A stretch of DNA of 64,000 nt from Lobosporangium transversale (GCF_002105155.1 NW_019029005.1:1-64000), one strand, 5' to 3'. Positions 34,071 through 45,678 are shown, counted from the stretch's first letter. Translations and numbers: made by a program. Notes: generated by a model from the sequence alone, not told the origin.

Positions 34071-35611
34071 ATGAGCCTTCCCAACTTACCCGGTACGCAA
34101 GAACAGAAGAACGCAAAGATGACACCACTTCGAAATATTCGTATGGCAAGAGCATATCTTCAAGGCAAGCAATGGCTACAACAACAGCAAAAACATAAAG
34201 AAGAGCCCTCCATCTTTTATGATCCAACTCCACACATCAATAAAAACAATGCTACCAAGTCACATTCTAATCCACAGGTTGTTGCACCAATGCTGCCAGT
34301 TGCTACATCAGCGCCACCAGTTGCTACATCAGTTTCACCGGTTCTGCAAGACCTAATCGCCAATGAGCAGCAAGCTAAGCCCAAGTCACCTTTTATTCCT
34401 CTCTCAGAACGCAAGCAGCAGCTTGAAAAGAGTGTACTCATGAGTCAAAAAAAGGTAATTGCTTAACTTGTTGTAGAGTCTTCAGTGGAGAGCTTTATTT
34501 TATTTTACACTATTTTACTTTATTTTATTTTAATTGTTTTATTTTGTTTTATATTTTATTGCTGTTGTTGTTGCTGTTGTTCTTGAGTTCTGAAATATGT
34601 GTATTATATATTTTATGTATAAATGTGTGTCTGTAAAGAATCGTTGTAACAGAATTATTATTTTCTCTAATACACAATACACGTGCATAGGTCCTTCAAA
34701 GATCAGGAACCTCGAGTGTAGCTAAAGTGGAGAAAACACGACTGACAGCTCCTAAATCCCCTGTGGTCACCAAGAGACGATATGATCCTCTTGGTGTACG
34801 CCCAAAGCCGACGCCACGACCTCAACAGCCAAAAACAGAGGCAACGCCGCCACCGCCACCACCATCGCCACCAAAGGCACAAGCGTTGGTGAAAACCAGA
34901 CTGGCGGCTCCAAAGTCGCCAGTTATCGCCAAGAGGCGATACGACCCTCTGGCATCTCGGCCACTCGCGCCCAAACCAATAAAGCGCGCATCAACGCCGA
35001 TGCCCACGCTGAAGCCGAAGCCCAAGCCCACAGGGACAATCCCTAAACCCTTCCAGTTTGAGACTGAAGGTAGAAACAAACGATACTGGGCACGGCTTCA
35101 ACAGCGGGAGGAGGAAGAGAGGCTGTTGGAAGAAGAGGGGAGGATTAAGAATCCAAAGGCGGTGGTTCTTCCTCCTAGGCAACCTATACCCAAGAAGGAG
35201 GTGAGGCCTCTGACTCAACCTAAGCCGTTCATTTTGCGAACCCAGCAAAGAGCTGTCCGTGCAGAGATTGAAGCTCAAAGAAAAAGAGAAGAGCTCCATC
35301 GACTGGAGCAGCAAACACGACAGCAATCATCACAATCGCAACGACAACGACAAGAGGCTAAGGTGAAGGATAGAGGTAAGGAGAAGGCTAGGGGTAAGAA
35401 GAAGAACGAGGCTAAGGCTAAGGAGGAGGAGAAGGCCATGGACGAGGAAGCGAATAAGGATGAGGAAGAGGAAGGAGACGAAGAAGAAAGAAGACGTAAA
35501 CAAGAAAGAGAAGAAATAGTAAGTTTATACAAGGAGTTTGCTCAACGTCGATATCCTACCCCTGATCCCAATATGGATGCACAAACTTGGAGAAGGATGA
35601 ATGATATTTGA
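34071..35611 (+). CDS. TPX2-like basic microtubule-associated protein candidate, two exons
   Basis: Exons 34071-34454 and 34691-35611 join in phase 0 into a 434-residue protein with no breaks. The intron (236 bases, donor GTAATT, acceptor GCATAG) is T-rich. The protein is very basic and Pro/Lys-rich. Two near-identical boxes of the form KTRL-x-APKSPV-x2-KRRYDPL lie at about residues 142-162 and 190-210. The C-terminal half has PKPFQFETEGRNKR and QPKPFILRTQQRA, which resemble the PF-x(F/L)-x-T-x2-R starts of TPX2 repeats, then a long charged helix and the end YPTPDPNMDAQTW, reminiscent of the A-x-P-x-P motif at the end of TPX2 domains. TPX2 family proteins bind microtubules and spindle factors. 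A generic coiled-coil basic protein is the alternative. Confidence 0.55.
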
Positions 35612-35760
35612 AGCGAGGAAAAAAAAAAAAGAAAAAAAACTTTATTGTTTTTTTGTGAAGTAGAAATATTTGAAAGAAAAAGAGGAAAAAAAAAAAAAAA
35701 AAAAAACTTATTGTTTTTTTTAAGTAGAAACATTTGAAAGAAAAAGAAAAAGAAAAAAAA

Positions 35761-35793
<33 letters not shown>

Positions 35794-35815
35794 TTTATTG
35801 TTTTTTTGTAATAAT
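35612..35815 (+). repeat. three diverged tandem copies of an A-rich 3' flank
   Basis: After the stop at 35611 the pattern poly-A, ACTTTATTGTTTTTTT, AAGTAGAAA, TTTGAAAGAAAAAG occurs three times with a period of roughly 65-80 bases (near 35636, 35703 and 35790). It looks like tandem duplication of the gene's 3' UTR or polyadenylation region. Confidence 0.6.
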
Positions 35816-35897
35816 TAGCTGAATAAAATATGAAATCGTAACTTCACTCAATGCTTTGAACCTGTTCATATTTTATATTTATCTAGAAATTACTTAT

Positions 35898-36600
35898 TCA
35901 CCGTTGCCTCTGACGTTTATTACTAAGTTTGAGTCCTGGTAGCACTGGAAGTCGTGCTTCGCACAGATCAGAGGCTTTCTGTACAGCCTGTACTACTTCT
36001 TGTATTCCAGGAATAGGTGCATTGTCATCTAAAATGCTTTCTAAAAGAGACTGTTCTCTAACTTCCCCAGGATAAAAAAAACTGGTATGAGGGAGCTCTA
36101 ACGTCGCTAATGCGATATGCTTGCAGCACATTTCTGCTCGAAAGAAATCAAGACATGTGCACCCATTGAACTGGTCAACTTCGCCCGCCTTCCAATCGAC
36201 TGCCACCTCATATGATTTGTCTGGGTCAGTGAACGACTTTACACTGAAGACCTGTCGCTTGCTGTCAGAGACATGAGAACAGCCTCAGGGTTCTCTGACC
36301 GCTTGCCCTCAATATAATCCAAGACCTTGATTTTGGCTGCCAGTTCTTGCTTCGCTCCAGGCGTCATCCTTCCAACTCGAACAGTGTGCCGAATACACAT
36401 ATATTGCTTTATGGACAAGGGATGCACATGACGCTATCGACACGTCGTTGCTTCTTATCCTTAAAAAAATGGCACTTCAAAGTGTTATGCTACGACTCAA
36501 TATAGCTATTGGTATTGATGGAAGCATAAGAAATACTTCGCGATAGCAAAACATCCAGGGTCTTCTATCTGCTATTGAAATGAAATAGTTCTTGTTCAAA
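35898..36600 (-). pseudogene. MULE-type (Mutator-like) transposase C-terminal relic with SWIM finger
   Basis: The 3' frame (35898-36206) ends with a SWIM zinc-finger: CTC then CCKH in CTCLDFFRAEMCCKHIALA. The preceding frame (36239-36427) reads IKQYMCIRHTVRVGRM, and further upstream at 36430-36560 a third frame contains SYIES and HNTLKCHFFKD, typical of the region between catalytic core and SWIM finger in MULE transposases. The pieces lie in order but in three frames with stops between them, so the copy is dead. The catalytic DDE core is not recognisable. Sequence at 36600-36830 may be further worn coding sequence. Confidence 0.6.
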
Positions 36601-36849
36601 TACTGTACTATTTTCGGAGCACGACCCTCTCAAGCCGTTCAAAACTGTCAATCAGCCTATCTACCTCTTTTTCTGACTTCGTGTAAAGAATCGTATGAAG
36701 CGCTGATCTTATCTATCGGGTGTTCAAGGCAATCAGTTAGCACGCGAACCCAGATCACCGCCAAAGCAGCACTACTCAAGCTCAAAACCATTCTTACCAT
36801 CTACCTAGTATGCCATACCATACTAGACACCTGATTCTAAAATCAATAC

Positions 36850-37093
36850 GATCTTATTTTTTTTATTATTTTTTTTTTTATTTATTATTTATTATTTTTA
36901 TTTTTTATATATTTTTTTTTTTATTTATTATTTTCATTTTTACTTTTGTTTTTTACTTTTACTTTTATTTTTACTCTTATTTTGAATTTTACTTTTATTT
37001 TTAATTTTATTTTATTTTATTTTTACTTTATTTTAATTTTACTTTTACTTTTATTTTAATTTTATTTTATTTCTTATTTTTATTTTTATTTCC
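36850..37093. repeat. T-rich simple sequence, (TTTTA)n-like
   Basis: About 240 bases of T with A (and some C) spaced every four to nine bases, such as TTTTATTTTTATTTT. Any open frames here are low-complexity translation. Confidence 0.8.
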
Positions 37094-38189
37094 ATACAAT
37101 ACAATGCAAAATGTGTAATAAAGAATAGTGAATAGTAGCTGATTATGCGAGTGAGAAACAGAGTATGCGAGTTTTAATATGCTTGTACTTTGGGTCTCGT
37201 CCTTTTACTCCAGCTACAGCACATTGCTCACTGTTTTTTCTTTCTTTCTTTGTTGTACACCATACAAAGAGGGCAATGTGGCTCGTGCTCTTGTTGTGGG
37301 CAGGCAGATTGTTGTATGTATGACCCTGCATATCTTTGAGGATGGAATGTTGTTCTCTTTCTCCACCTTGTAAGCATATGAAAATTGACGAATGATATCA
37401 CAGGTGCACAGATTATTGATTTCAATTCCCGCTATGCCGTTTTCTTTTCTTTTTTTTCTTGCATAAAAGCAAAATGTCGTATTTGTATTGCTATTCAGTC
37501 AATACTTTGAGATCACAAATTGGTTTCACTTACTATTTTCCCTGAGCGATTACAAAAACCACTCAGCATTCATCCTTTCTCCTTTTCTCCAAAGCACAAT
37601 CCGCCAAAGAGCCCTCGCCGTCGACAGCAAGAAAGTATATGTCTATATAATGCATTATTTTGTATTATTCATTATATTTGACTCAATGGTTCTTTCCATA
37701 CTCATTCATACAGCATTTGGAGATAAAAAAGGTTAATTTTACCGAAGATGGACAATGTCTGCTTCTCTTATCTGCCGTGTAAATGTTTTGACCAACCAGA
37801 AAACAGAGTTTTCATGCGAACATCTGACCGAAGGCGTCATGGCGGAAAATAATAATTTTGTGGCATTGCCCTCTGAACGCGTTATCTCTTTACATTTCAA
37901 ATATTTATTTTTTACTCACTCATTCGCTTACTATTATACTTCACAATGGCTTTCTTTATTGCTGACATATGATGGCTATTAGTATTATTATTTAATACCT
38001 TTGGCAGTGGGATACCAATTTCCTTTGCGTTGCTGTAAAACGTCATATCGACGACACAAAAAGAAAAACAATTTTCATAAATACCCTTCGTCTCCCCTCA
38101 GCTTTTCTTTTCTTTTCTCCTCTCTTCACCCACATCCTCTCCACCTCCCTTCACATGCCTTATAAAGGCCACACAGAGACCATAAAAAA
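37094..38189. other. intergenic region without a supported gene
   Basis: Short plus-strand frames (37488-37736, 37755-37982) lack splice or composition support. A TATA-like CTTATAAAGG at about 38158 and a CT-rich stretch before it (38100-38150) suggest a promoter for the doubtful gene that follows. Confidence 0.35.
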
Positions 38190-38192
38190 TGC

Positions 38193-39005
38193 TCTATTCC
38201 AGCCGTGAAATACAATCCACTATAGAGCCGTCATCAAGTAAGTATCTAGCATATGTATGGCTTCGTTTTGTCTTGCCTACCGTCACCCACTGTTTAGCTA
38301 TTGCTAAATGAGTCCAGCAGGTCCATTAACTTACTCCTATTTTTTTGCCTTTGTCCTTCTAGTCATCACAAGAAACACTACCGATGGATGCTCAGCGGCG
38401 ACCATCCCAAAGACTGCAATAAGCTCATGCAGTGCTTATCGAAATGGGGCCCTAAGCGGATCTGTAAGTACTCTCTCTTATTGAGTAAACATATTGCACT
38501 TTTTTTTCTTTTTTTTTGGTGTTTGCTGTTTATGCTATTCTTTATAGTATTCTAACCACGCTTTTTTTTTTTTTTTTTCTTTTCTTTATTTCTTCGGCTC
38601 TTTCCGTAGAGGCCTATCCGATTCGATAAGGGCTCCACTCCGTCCTACCATCGGAGCCCGGGGCCCCTCCGCCGGCCTCTCTGCCGCCTCCTCCGAACTC
38701 CTCATCTGCTCTGATGGGGGGTTCCACTCCGTCGGACCCTCACGACTCCTTGAGGAAGGACCATTGTGGTGGCGCTAGAGAACTTCTAGTCTCTGGGCCT
38801 CACTTGATCCGAGTGCCTCTGGGGATTTCGCGTAGGGACAGGATGACACACAGTTGCGGTAGCCTGAGAATGGTAAGTCAGTACCAATGAATTATTCACT
38901 GGGTCCTGTAGAGCTCGAGCTTCGGCCGTCAAGGAGATTCCCCCTCCAGCAGGATCAGGATCAGGAGCAGGAACAGGTGTTACCGAGGCCTGGTAACATC
39001 TAAGG
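38193..39005 (+). CDS. doubtful multi-exon gene with a GC-rich Pro-rich exon
   Basis: Several good splice sites line up on the plus strand: donor GTAAGTATCT near 38250, acceptor CTTCTAG near 38362, donor GTAAGTACTC near 38463, acceptor TTCCGTAG near 38609, donor GTAAGTCAG near 38876, acceptor GTCCTGTAG near 38911 and donor GTAGGTGAAA near 39003. The exon at about 38610-38875 is markedly GC-rich and has one long open frame containing SEPGAPPPASLPPPPNSS and a basic end. Frame continuity across all exons could not be made to work without a shift, so the product is uncertain. The GC shift relative to the flanks may mark foreign DNA or a transposon gag-like piece. No family recognised. Confidence 0.3.
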
Positions 39006-39489
39006 TAGGTGAAAAGAAAGACACAAAGAGCATATTAATTCTGTTTTACCTTTGCTTTCGTTCTCTCTGGTTAGGTGGAATCTTTGGCAACTCGGTGCTC
39101 TATAGGGCTTTGTGAATAGTTCATTGTTACTGACTTATCATCCTTAGGCTATCCAATTAGCGATGCTGCGCCAGGGACGCCTGGTCGTAGTGGGTGCATG
39201 GCGTAGAGGCGTCATGTTGTGTGATCCCTGTTTCCTGCCGTCTGAACCAAAGGTGCTCTGGTCAAAGTGAGGCTCCATTGATTAGTTGTTCGATAGACCA
39301 CTGCAATGGGACTTTTGCTTGGAGGAGCGAGGCCTACGATCCATGGAGGAAAGCAGAAGGCCTGGGAAAGAGCATCAGACCGAGGTAGGGCGTCTGAGGA
39401 GATAGACTCAGAGCTAACAAGCCAACAGCCAACAGCCAACAGTTCACAGCCAAGGCCAATATAATAACCCCAAAAAACTCCAAAAAATA

Positions 39490-39524
<35 letters not shown>

Positions 39525-39560
39525 AAAAAAAAAACCAAAAAAAAAAAAACAAAAAAAAAC
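39490..39560. repeat. poly-A tract with C interruptions
   Basis: A run of about 30 A (39493-39522) followed by A8-10 blocks separated by CC or C, immediately before the GCCAGAA array. Confidence 0.8.
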
Positions 39561-39576
39561 CTCCTGCAAAGCAGAA

Positions 39577-39850
39577 GCCAGAAAGCACAGAAGTCAGAAG
39601 CCAGAAAGTCAGAAGCCAGAAGTCAGAAGTCAGAAGTCAAAGCCAGAAGTCAGGAGCCAGAAGCCAGGAACCAAAAGTCAAAAACCAAAAACCAGAAACC
39701 AAAAAGCAGAAGCCAGAAGCCAGGAGCCAAAAGCCAGAAGCCAGGAGCCAGAAGCCAGAAGCCAGGAACCAAAAGCCAGAAGCCAGGAACCAAAAGTCAA
39801 AAACCAGAAACCAAAACAAAAGCAGAAGCCAGAAGCCAGAAAGCAAGCAG
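39577..39850. repeat. degenerate heptamer minisatellite, GCCAGAA-type
   Basis: About 40 units of roughly seven bases alternating among AGAAGCC, AGGAGCC, AAAAGTC and AAAAACC. On the minus strand it translates as repeated WLLASGF. The pattern fades into looser CAAAGCC-rich sequence to about 40320. Confidence 0.85.
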
Positions 39851-41483
39851 CAGATAGCAGCCACGTCAGCGCAAAAAAAAAAAAAAGAAAAAAAGAAAAA
39901 AAAAAGCCAACAAGCTCACTCCACTCAACCAAAAGAAACCTCATTGAAAGCCAGCCAAGGCCCAAAGCCGGTAGAAGGTTGCCTCAGCCATACTAGCCAG
40001 AGATTGCCTCAACAAAATCAAAGACAGAAAACCTTAGTCAAAGCAATCGAAGGCAGCCGCAATTAATCAAACACAATTTGCCGCAATCAAGGAAATCAAA
40101 GACTACCAAAGCCAAAATCCATCAAGGGTAACCTGAAAGAGCCCAGACAATCAAAAGCAGCTAACCAAGGGCAGCCAACCCAAAGCTAGGTCATTAGGCC
40201 CAGTCAACCAAGGTTACCAAGGCCAGTTAGCCAAGGCACCATCAAAGGATATGCTAAAAAGCATCATCAAAAGAATCCAAGCCTACTAGGAAATATCCAG
40301 CCATGCACACGTACCAAGGGCATTGCCACTCTTGGGCCAAGATGCAGCTTGGAAACCACAGCAGAGAAAACAATTAACAATAAATATTAAAAGACAAGAT
40401 CAGATATAATGATCTTTGTCTTTTGTCTGAAAATGTGATAGATCTGTGATTATTGTGAATGCAAATGTCCTCAAATAGGAATAGAAGATTAGTAGCGACA
40501 ATCAATAGCAAAGCCAATGGACTAAACTGTGTCAGCTATTGGTAGCAAGCTGCTCAGTAATATATAGCTGGCTAATACCTACATTGACTCATTCACGGCC
40601 TTAAGGAGCAACCCAATCAAGCACATGAATACCTTAGTGGGTTTTGATTATAATCGTTAGTTTAGGCTGCACATTTGATTTGTCGAACGAGCTCCATAAT
40701 CAATATAGCTCATACTCTACTGAAAGGAGAAAAGGACCTTCAACCTAATCTACAAAGGTGTCAAAGATAAAGGTTGCTGACCATAAGTTTTTAAAAGCAC
40801 CTCTACTCATCAAGCATTGGTTTATTTCTTTAGAGGAAAACGTCGTGCAAAAGTGCAATTTTTTTTTTTTGTTTTCAGTAGCATAGCATGCCTTAAGGCC
40901 TATGTATTTAGCTTTAGCTGCGCTCATACAACTGCATAGCTCTGGTTAATTCCTTAAGTAGAGTCTATGAGCTGTCCCTTAGTCAATGATTTCGGACTGC
41001 CACTTTGGTGGACGTGTGTTGTTACAGGCGCTTACCATGTTACAGTGCGTTCACATTTACATAGCACATAAAATCCAAAACATTGACGGGAAAAGAGAGC
41101 CTGATTAATAGAAATGACGAAGAAAGAAGGATTCCAATAGAGTTAGCTGCTCTTTGATCTACTGTTATAAATTAGTATCTAAAAAAAAAAGCGATGAATG
41201 GGATAAAAGGAATAATAGGGTAGCGCAGATGATTATGAACGCGTCTAGTGAGACTATGCAACCCAGCTACGGCGAGAAAACCCCATATTCATCTTTGTTG
41301 ACCTATGCATGCGGCAGGGCTCGGCCCATCCCGACACAATTCACCCTTATCAACTAACAATTCGCATTCAGCAGCTAGTTTAAAATCTGCATCCTAGCAC
41401 GCTTTAATGCGACAATGCGATTATGACGGTTACTTGAATCTGCTAGATATGCACTGCGTGCTATTCATTCCTACAAACACTCA
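39851..41483. other. CCAA/AGCC-rich decayed repeat, then AT-rich intergenic sequence
   Basis: 39900-40320 is unusually rich in CCAAG, AGCCA and CAAAGC words, apparently a worn extension of the minisatellite. 40330-41480 is ordinary AT-rich sequence with no supported gene. Confidence 0.4.
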
Positions 41484-42187
41484 ATGATTCAGAGGTGTTG
41501 AAGTTATAAAGGCCTCTGGGCCGGTGACCTGTATCTGCTCTGTCGCCTCTTTGCAGGCTGAAGGCATTCTTTTTTTCAGTGGAGTATGAGTAACGTTGGC
41601 TACAGGGAACAGAATGGGGGTGCTTCATGACTAATAGTATAAATTCAGCTCTTTTTATTTTTATTTTCTTAGAAAGGCACGGCAAGAGATGATAAATACG
41701 CTGGCATTTAGAGCTTTCTACTGCTCGTCAAACGAGTGCTATAGTAATAGTTATATACAGCTAGCGTTCCCATGAACGTTCAGGCAGCTTATATTATTAT
41801 TGTTTATATTCTTTGTAGAATTACAATACAAAGCATACATTCAAAGTACGCATTATTACCTGTATATATCTACCCGGCGATGATATCACTGTTCAGGGTC
41901 ACCAAAAAATAAAGCTGAAAAAAAGAAAGCAGTTTGGATATAGTCTGGCGCAGTATAGTTCCCACGGCAGTATGCCCTACTCTTCCTTAGGAGAGAAGAG
42001 AGAGAATAAATAAAGGGGATAAGGCCGGTGAGCCATGCCCATTCTCTAAATGGCAGCATATTTATCATCTCTTGTTGTGCCTTTCTAAAAAAAATAAAAT
42101 AAAATAAAAAATAAAAATAAAAAAGGGCTGAATTTATGAAGCATCGCCATTCTGTCCCCTGTAGTCAACGTTACTTAAACTCCACTG

Positions 42188-42218
<31 letters not shown>

Positions 42219-42299
42219 CCTTCAGCCTGCAAAGAGACGACAGATTAGATATAGAACACTGACCCAGAGGCCTTTATAACTTCAACACCCCTGAATCAT
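41484..42299. mobile_element. fold-back element with about 220-250 bp inverted arms
   Basis: The left arm at 41484-41704, starting ATGATTCAGAGGTGTTGAAG, reappears reverse-complemented at 42053-42299, ending CTTCAACACCCCTGAATCAT. Similarity stops abruptly at both outer ends and resumes as unrelated sequence inside (41705-42052, no supported gene). The right arm is longer because of poly-A growth near 42187-42216 and an AAAAT-rich insert near 42090-42125. The long terminal inverted repeats and the non-coding centre fit a non-autonomous fold-back or MITE-like transposon, or a local palindromic duplication. Landmark pairs in both arms include the Cys-free TTATAAAGGCCTCTGG block and the AAGAGATGATAAAT block. 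Confidence 0.75.
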
Positions 42300-42456
42300 C
42301 GGAGATAATAACCATCAATTCTTAGACTTTTCCAAATTTTTATTGTCACGATCGAAGCATTGTCATCAGCAAAGTAGACACACTTTGGGCAAGTGAATGT
42401 CCAAAGAGTTTTATTCATAGCAGACCATGAAGTGATAATGTGGTTCTTTCTTTAGT

Positions 42457-44000
42457 CTAACTACGTATAATATTGCGTGAACCGAATAAAGAATCCACGG
42501 AAGTGGATACAGAGAGGTCGTCGTCTATCAGAAAGTGAGACAAGAACTCGATGTTTGGCCAATTATTCACAATCCATGTTGCATCCTCAAAGTCTAATCG
42601 TTGACTTCCATCATATCTAAACCATAGCCAAGTCAGGTTCTTCAGGTTGACTAACTCATCGAGACCTGCTCTTAGTTTTATATCCAGTTGTCCGTTTTTC
42701 CCCCTTATTCTCGGACTCTGTCGTGTTAGATCAAGATAACGTAGTCGAGTCAACTTTCCGAGTTGTTTGGACGCAATACGCGACTTCGCCATGCCTTCTG
42801 CTGTCTCTTGATCAACGTCTGCCTCAAGGTAGATATTCAGATCAGTCAGGTTAGTGCTCACCCATCTTGAACCATTGACAATCTCTGTCACCGTTACTTT
42901 AGATCCTCTCATCCGCTTCAAGCGCGGGCAATTTGATAAAATGGCTTGAACAATGCCATCTGCGCTTTGTACATTGAATGTCAATACTTCAACAGTCTCG
43001 CAGAGCCTCCGATGCCTTGTCTTCCGCATCGTATGACCATTACTCAGAATTCCTTGTTTTTCAGTTAGCAACTCTTGCAGAGAGAGTTGGCCGAGTTCAC
43101 AAGATGGGACTTGTAGCTTTCTTAATTCAGTCATCTGTCTGAGAAGCGCTGCAAGCTCCTCGTCTTTTATGATCATAGAAGGCATACATAACTCTGATAA
43201 GTTTGTTAGTGCCCAGGGATGCTGAAGGAATGCTGCCCTGCGGAAATCATTGTGTTTTGGTTGCTCAATTTTGTAGGACTCTGTGCCATCGTCAAATGTC
43301 AGTGCACACAACCCTGGACATTCCCTGACCAACATGCCGAGACAATAAGATGATGTGTACGGATATGGGGGATTGATTATTTTGACGCTTCTAATACTTA
43401 GTGTGTGCATATTTGGGAAGATATGCTCGCTGGCCTCACTATTTTGGAAGTTGAAAGGTAGCTGGTGTAAGAATACATGATCCAATCCAAGTGTCGAAGT
43501 CTCTTGCAGACTTGAAAAAATAGATCGATGTTGGCATTTGTACGCGTGTAAGCTATTTCTAGGCGCTCGAGATTGGTGCATCCCAGAAGTGTCTGCCAGA
43601 GCTCATCCGAAACCGAATACCTGGTTAAGTGAATTCTGGTGATGGTGGAATTATGAAGTTGATGAGGTTTGAGAGTTGGGTTGGGTCGGGCATGTACCGT
43701 GTTGACACTGCTTCGTAGCGATGAACTCGAGGCGATGACATCCCTGCAAGACCAATACTCCTTTGGAATGTCGCCATATAGTCTAATCCCTTCTATGTAT
43801 TTCTTGTTGTTCTGCAGTGCTTCGCCAGATGGATATCCTTGTACAGATGAAACCAAGATTGTCCTCCATATGGACCTGATAAGAGTAGAGTAAAATATCT
43901 TGGAGACGCGAATGCAGATCAGGTGGTCATTCTGATCGAGAAAGCGACCAACATGCGAGATGATTTCTGGGAGATCCAAGAGATTCACTTTATTGTTCAT
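42457..44000 (-). CDS. F-box/LRR protein, one frameshift
   Basis: The ATG at 44000 opens with an F-box (NLLDLPEIISHVGRFLDQND...WRTI, about residues 5-45), the Skp1-binding part of SCF ubiquitin ligases. Leucine-rich repeats follow, for example NLERLEIAYTRTN and, in the second frame, TRLRYLDLTRQSP and LVNLKNLTWLWF, to the stop at 42457. The F-box half and the LRR half are in different frames and change over near 43490 (after LRHLDW/TLGLDH). Joined they would be about 510 residues, the usual size for the expanded F-box/LRR families of Mortierella-like fungi. There is no second premature stop, so a single-base error or a young pseudogene are both possible. Substrate unknown. Confidence 0.75.
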
Positions 44001-44415
44001 GGGAAGAAGGATGCTTGTGCTGATGATGGCGATGCATCTGAGACAAACATGGTCAATTATTCAATTTTTGGCGCACGTGCCGCGATGTTAAAACGTCTAA
44101 GATATTGAACCCATCGTTCTATCTGCCTAGCAACGTTGATATGAAGATTACTACTCTCCAAGCCGAAGAAGTATAGAAAAGCTCACTCTGAATAAAACTA
44201 TTCTTGGCTTCCTATCCTCGCTCCTGCTCCACTTGCCACCACAATGTTTACATGTAGAATTTATTGGTGTTCCCATCATGAACAGGTGCAGAATAGGAAA
44301 TAAAAGATCGCCTCTTCCTTCTTCCTTCTCTCGTCTATCCTTTCTTTCCTAAGTACCTCTCATTTAAAGACGTCAGTAGTCTCTCGCTCTTCAATCCCTC
44401 AATGCTATTTACTCA

Positions 44416-44601
44416 TTGCCTCTCATTCAAATCACTATCAACATTTCAACACTTCATTGCTATAAATTTCGTTGCCAATTTCTAGACCATGGAGACTTCG
44501 TACATTGTATTTGTGTCTCCACAAGCTTCCACAATATACCTATCAAACCTATATGGAAAAGAATCATTATTAAATATCGTTCAATCAGTGTTTTGGAGTA
44601 A
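44416..44601 (+). pseudogene. F-box N-terminal fragment
   Basis: The frame at about 44470-44590 reads FLDHGDFVHCICVSTSF and IPIKPIWKRIII, which matches the spacing of the F-box helix in the neighbouring minus-strand gene (FLDQNDHLICIRVSKIF, IRSIWRTIL). It stops at 44599-44601, just before a poly-A tract (44607-44624), and no LRRs follow. A truncated relative in opposite orientation to the 44000 gene. Confidence 0.55.
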
Positions 44602-45678
44602 TAGTAAAAAAAAAAAAAAAAAAAGGCATAATAAAAGCAGTACATTTGCTTCTTTATTTTCGTTATTAGGGCATAAACAAGATAGAGGGGCGATGTTATC
44701 TATACCTCCAGTAATAGAGTGACTCTTTGCTCGGTCCTCCGGCGTACAAAAGGATATGACCATCCACTGGAAAGGATAGCAAAGCGCTAAGATCATAAAT
44801 ATATTTATACGCACACATTTCTCTTAGCAAGATTCTCTCTGACCGTAGTTTTTACAACACGTAAATCAAGCACCGATTCTCTACCATACTGTGGGACAGT
44901 CCTAGGCCATGCATTTTCCTTGGCACAAAAGAAATATCATCTAAAATGTATTTGTCAACCAACATTTTAAACATAGTTGACTCAGTTTGGCATAAATTTA
45001 TTTTTGTCATCCCCTGAACCATGATTCTGAAAGGTGGTTGGTATCTATATGTTGAGTATTTCTGCGGGCACATTGTAAGAAGAGATGGCTGATAATCACT
45101 TTCCAGGCCGGATCCCATACTGATCTCAATAACGTGCTTTGATAGACATGTGCTGTTATCCCGCAGGTCTGGCCCTTCAATGCTTTTTAATTAATGATTT
45201 TTTTTTTCCTTTTTTTTCTGATAACCTTTTATAACATTATGGCAAAACTTTGAGAACTATGTTGCTATTATCCATATTTCCAGTCCTTGGAAGAGTCCCA
45301 GTTGGACGAATGGGTCCACCATGTAAACCTTGTCGCCATCGGAACCGATCCCTAGCTCCCTCAAACTGGACCTCGGTCATCCACTTGTACATCAACCACT
45401 GTAAACTAAACCAGCCACCCCACCCCAACGGCCACCATCAACCGCTGTAATCGTAACCTTCCTATCTGTAAGACTATCATACGCTGCCAACGCGTCATTC
45501 GGATGGCCCGTGATCGCGTCCTGGATCTTCTTTCCTTTTCATTCATATCATCCCCCATCTCCTCGTCTGAAAAATCTGTCTCCCCTGCATTTCCGTAACC
45601 CTGTGTTGCAGATTCCCACAATACCCTCCCTCGCTGCCACGCTCTATCCATTCCTGAACGACCACTGGACCACCCATC
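44602..45678. other. region without a supported gene
   Basis: It contains a poly-A tract at about 44607-44624 and competing open frames on both strands at 45237-45695. The minus-strand one (45406-45651, with an acidic FSDEEMGDDMNEKE stretch) is the more protein-like, but I cannot place it. Confidence 0.3.

Noticed and set aside
38950-38985. A CRISPR-like or coding repeat in the AGGATCAGGATCAGGAGCAGG stretch
   Set aside because: Only three short imperfect units, within a possible exon of a eukaryotic gene.
39334-39965. Minus-strand membrane-protein-like frames (WLLASGF repeats, poly-Phe)
   Set aside because: Translation of the heptamer minisatellite and poly-A tract.
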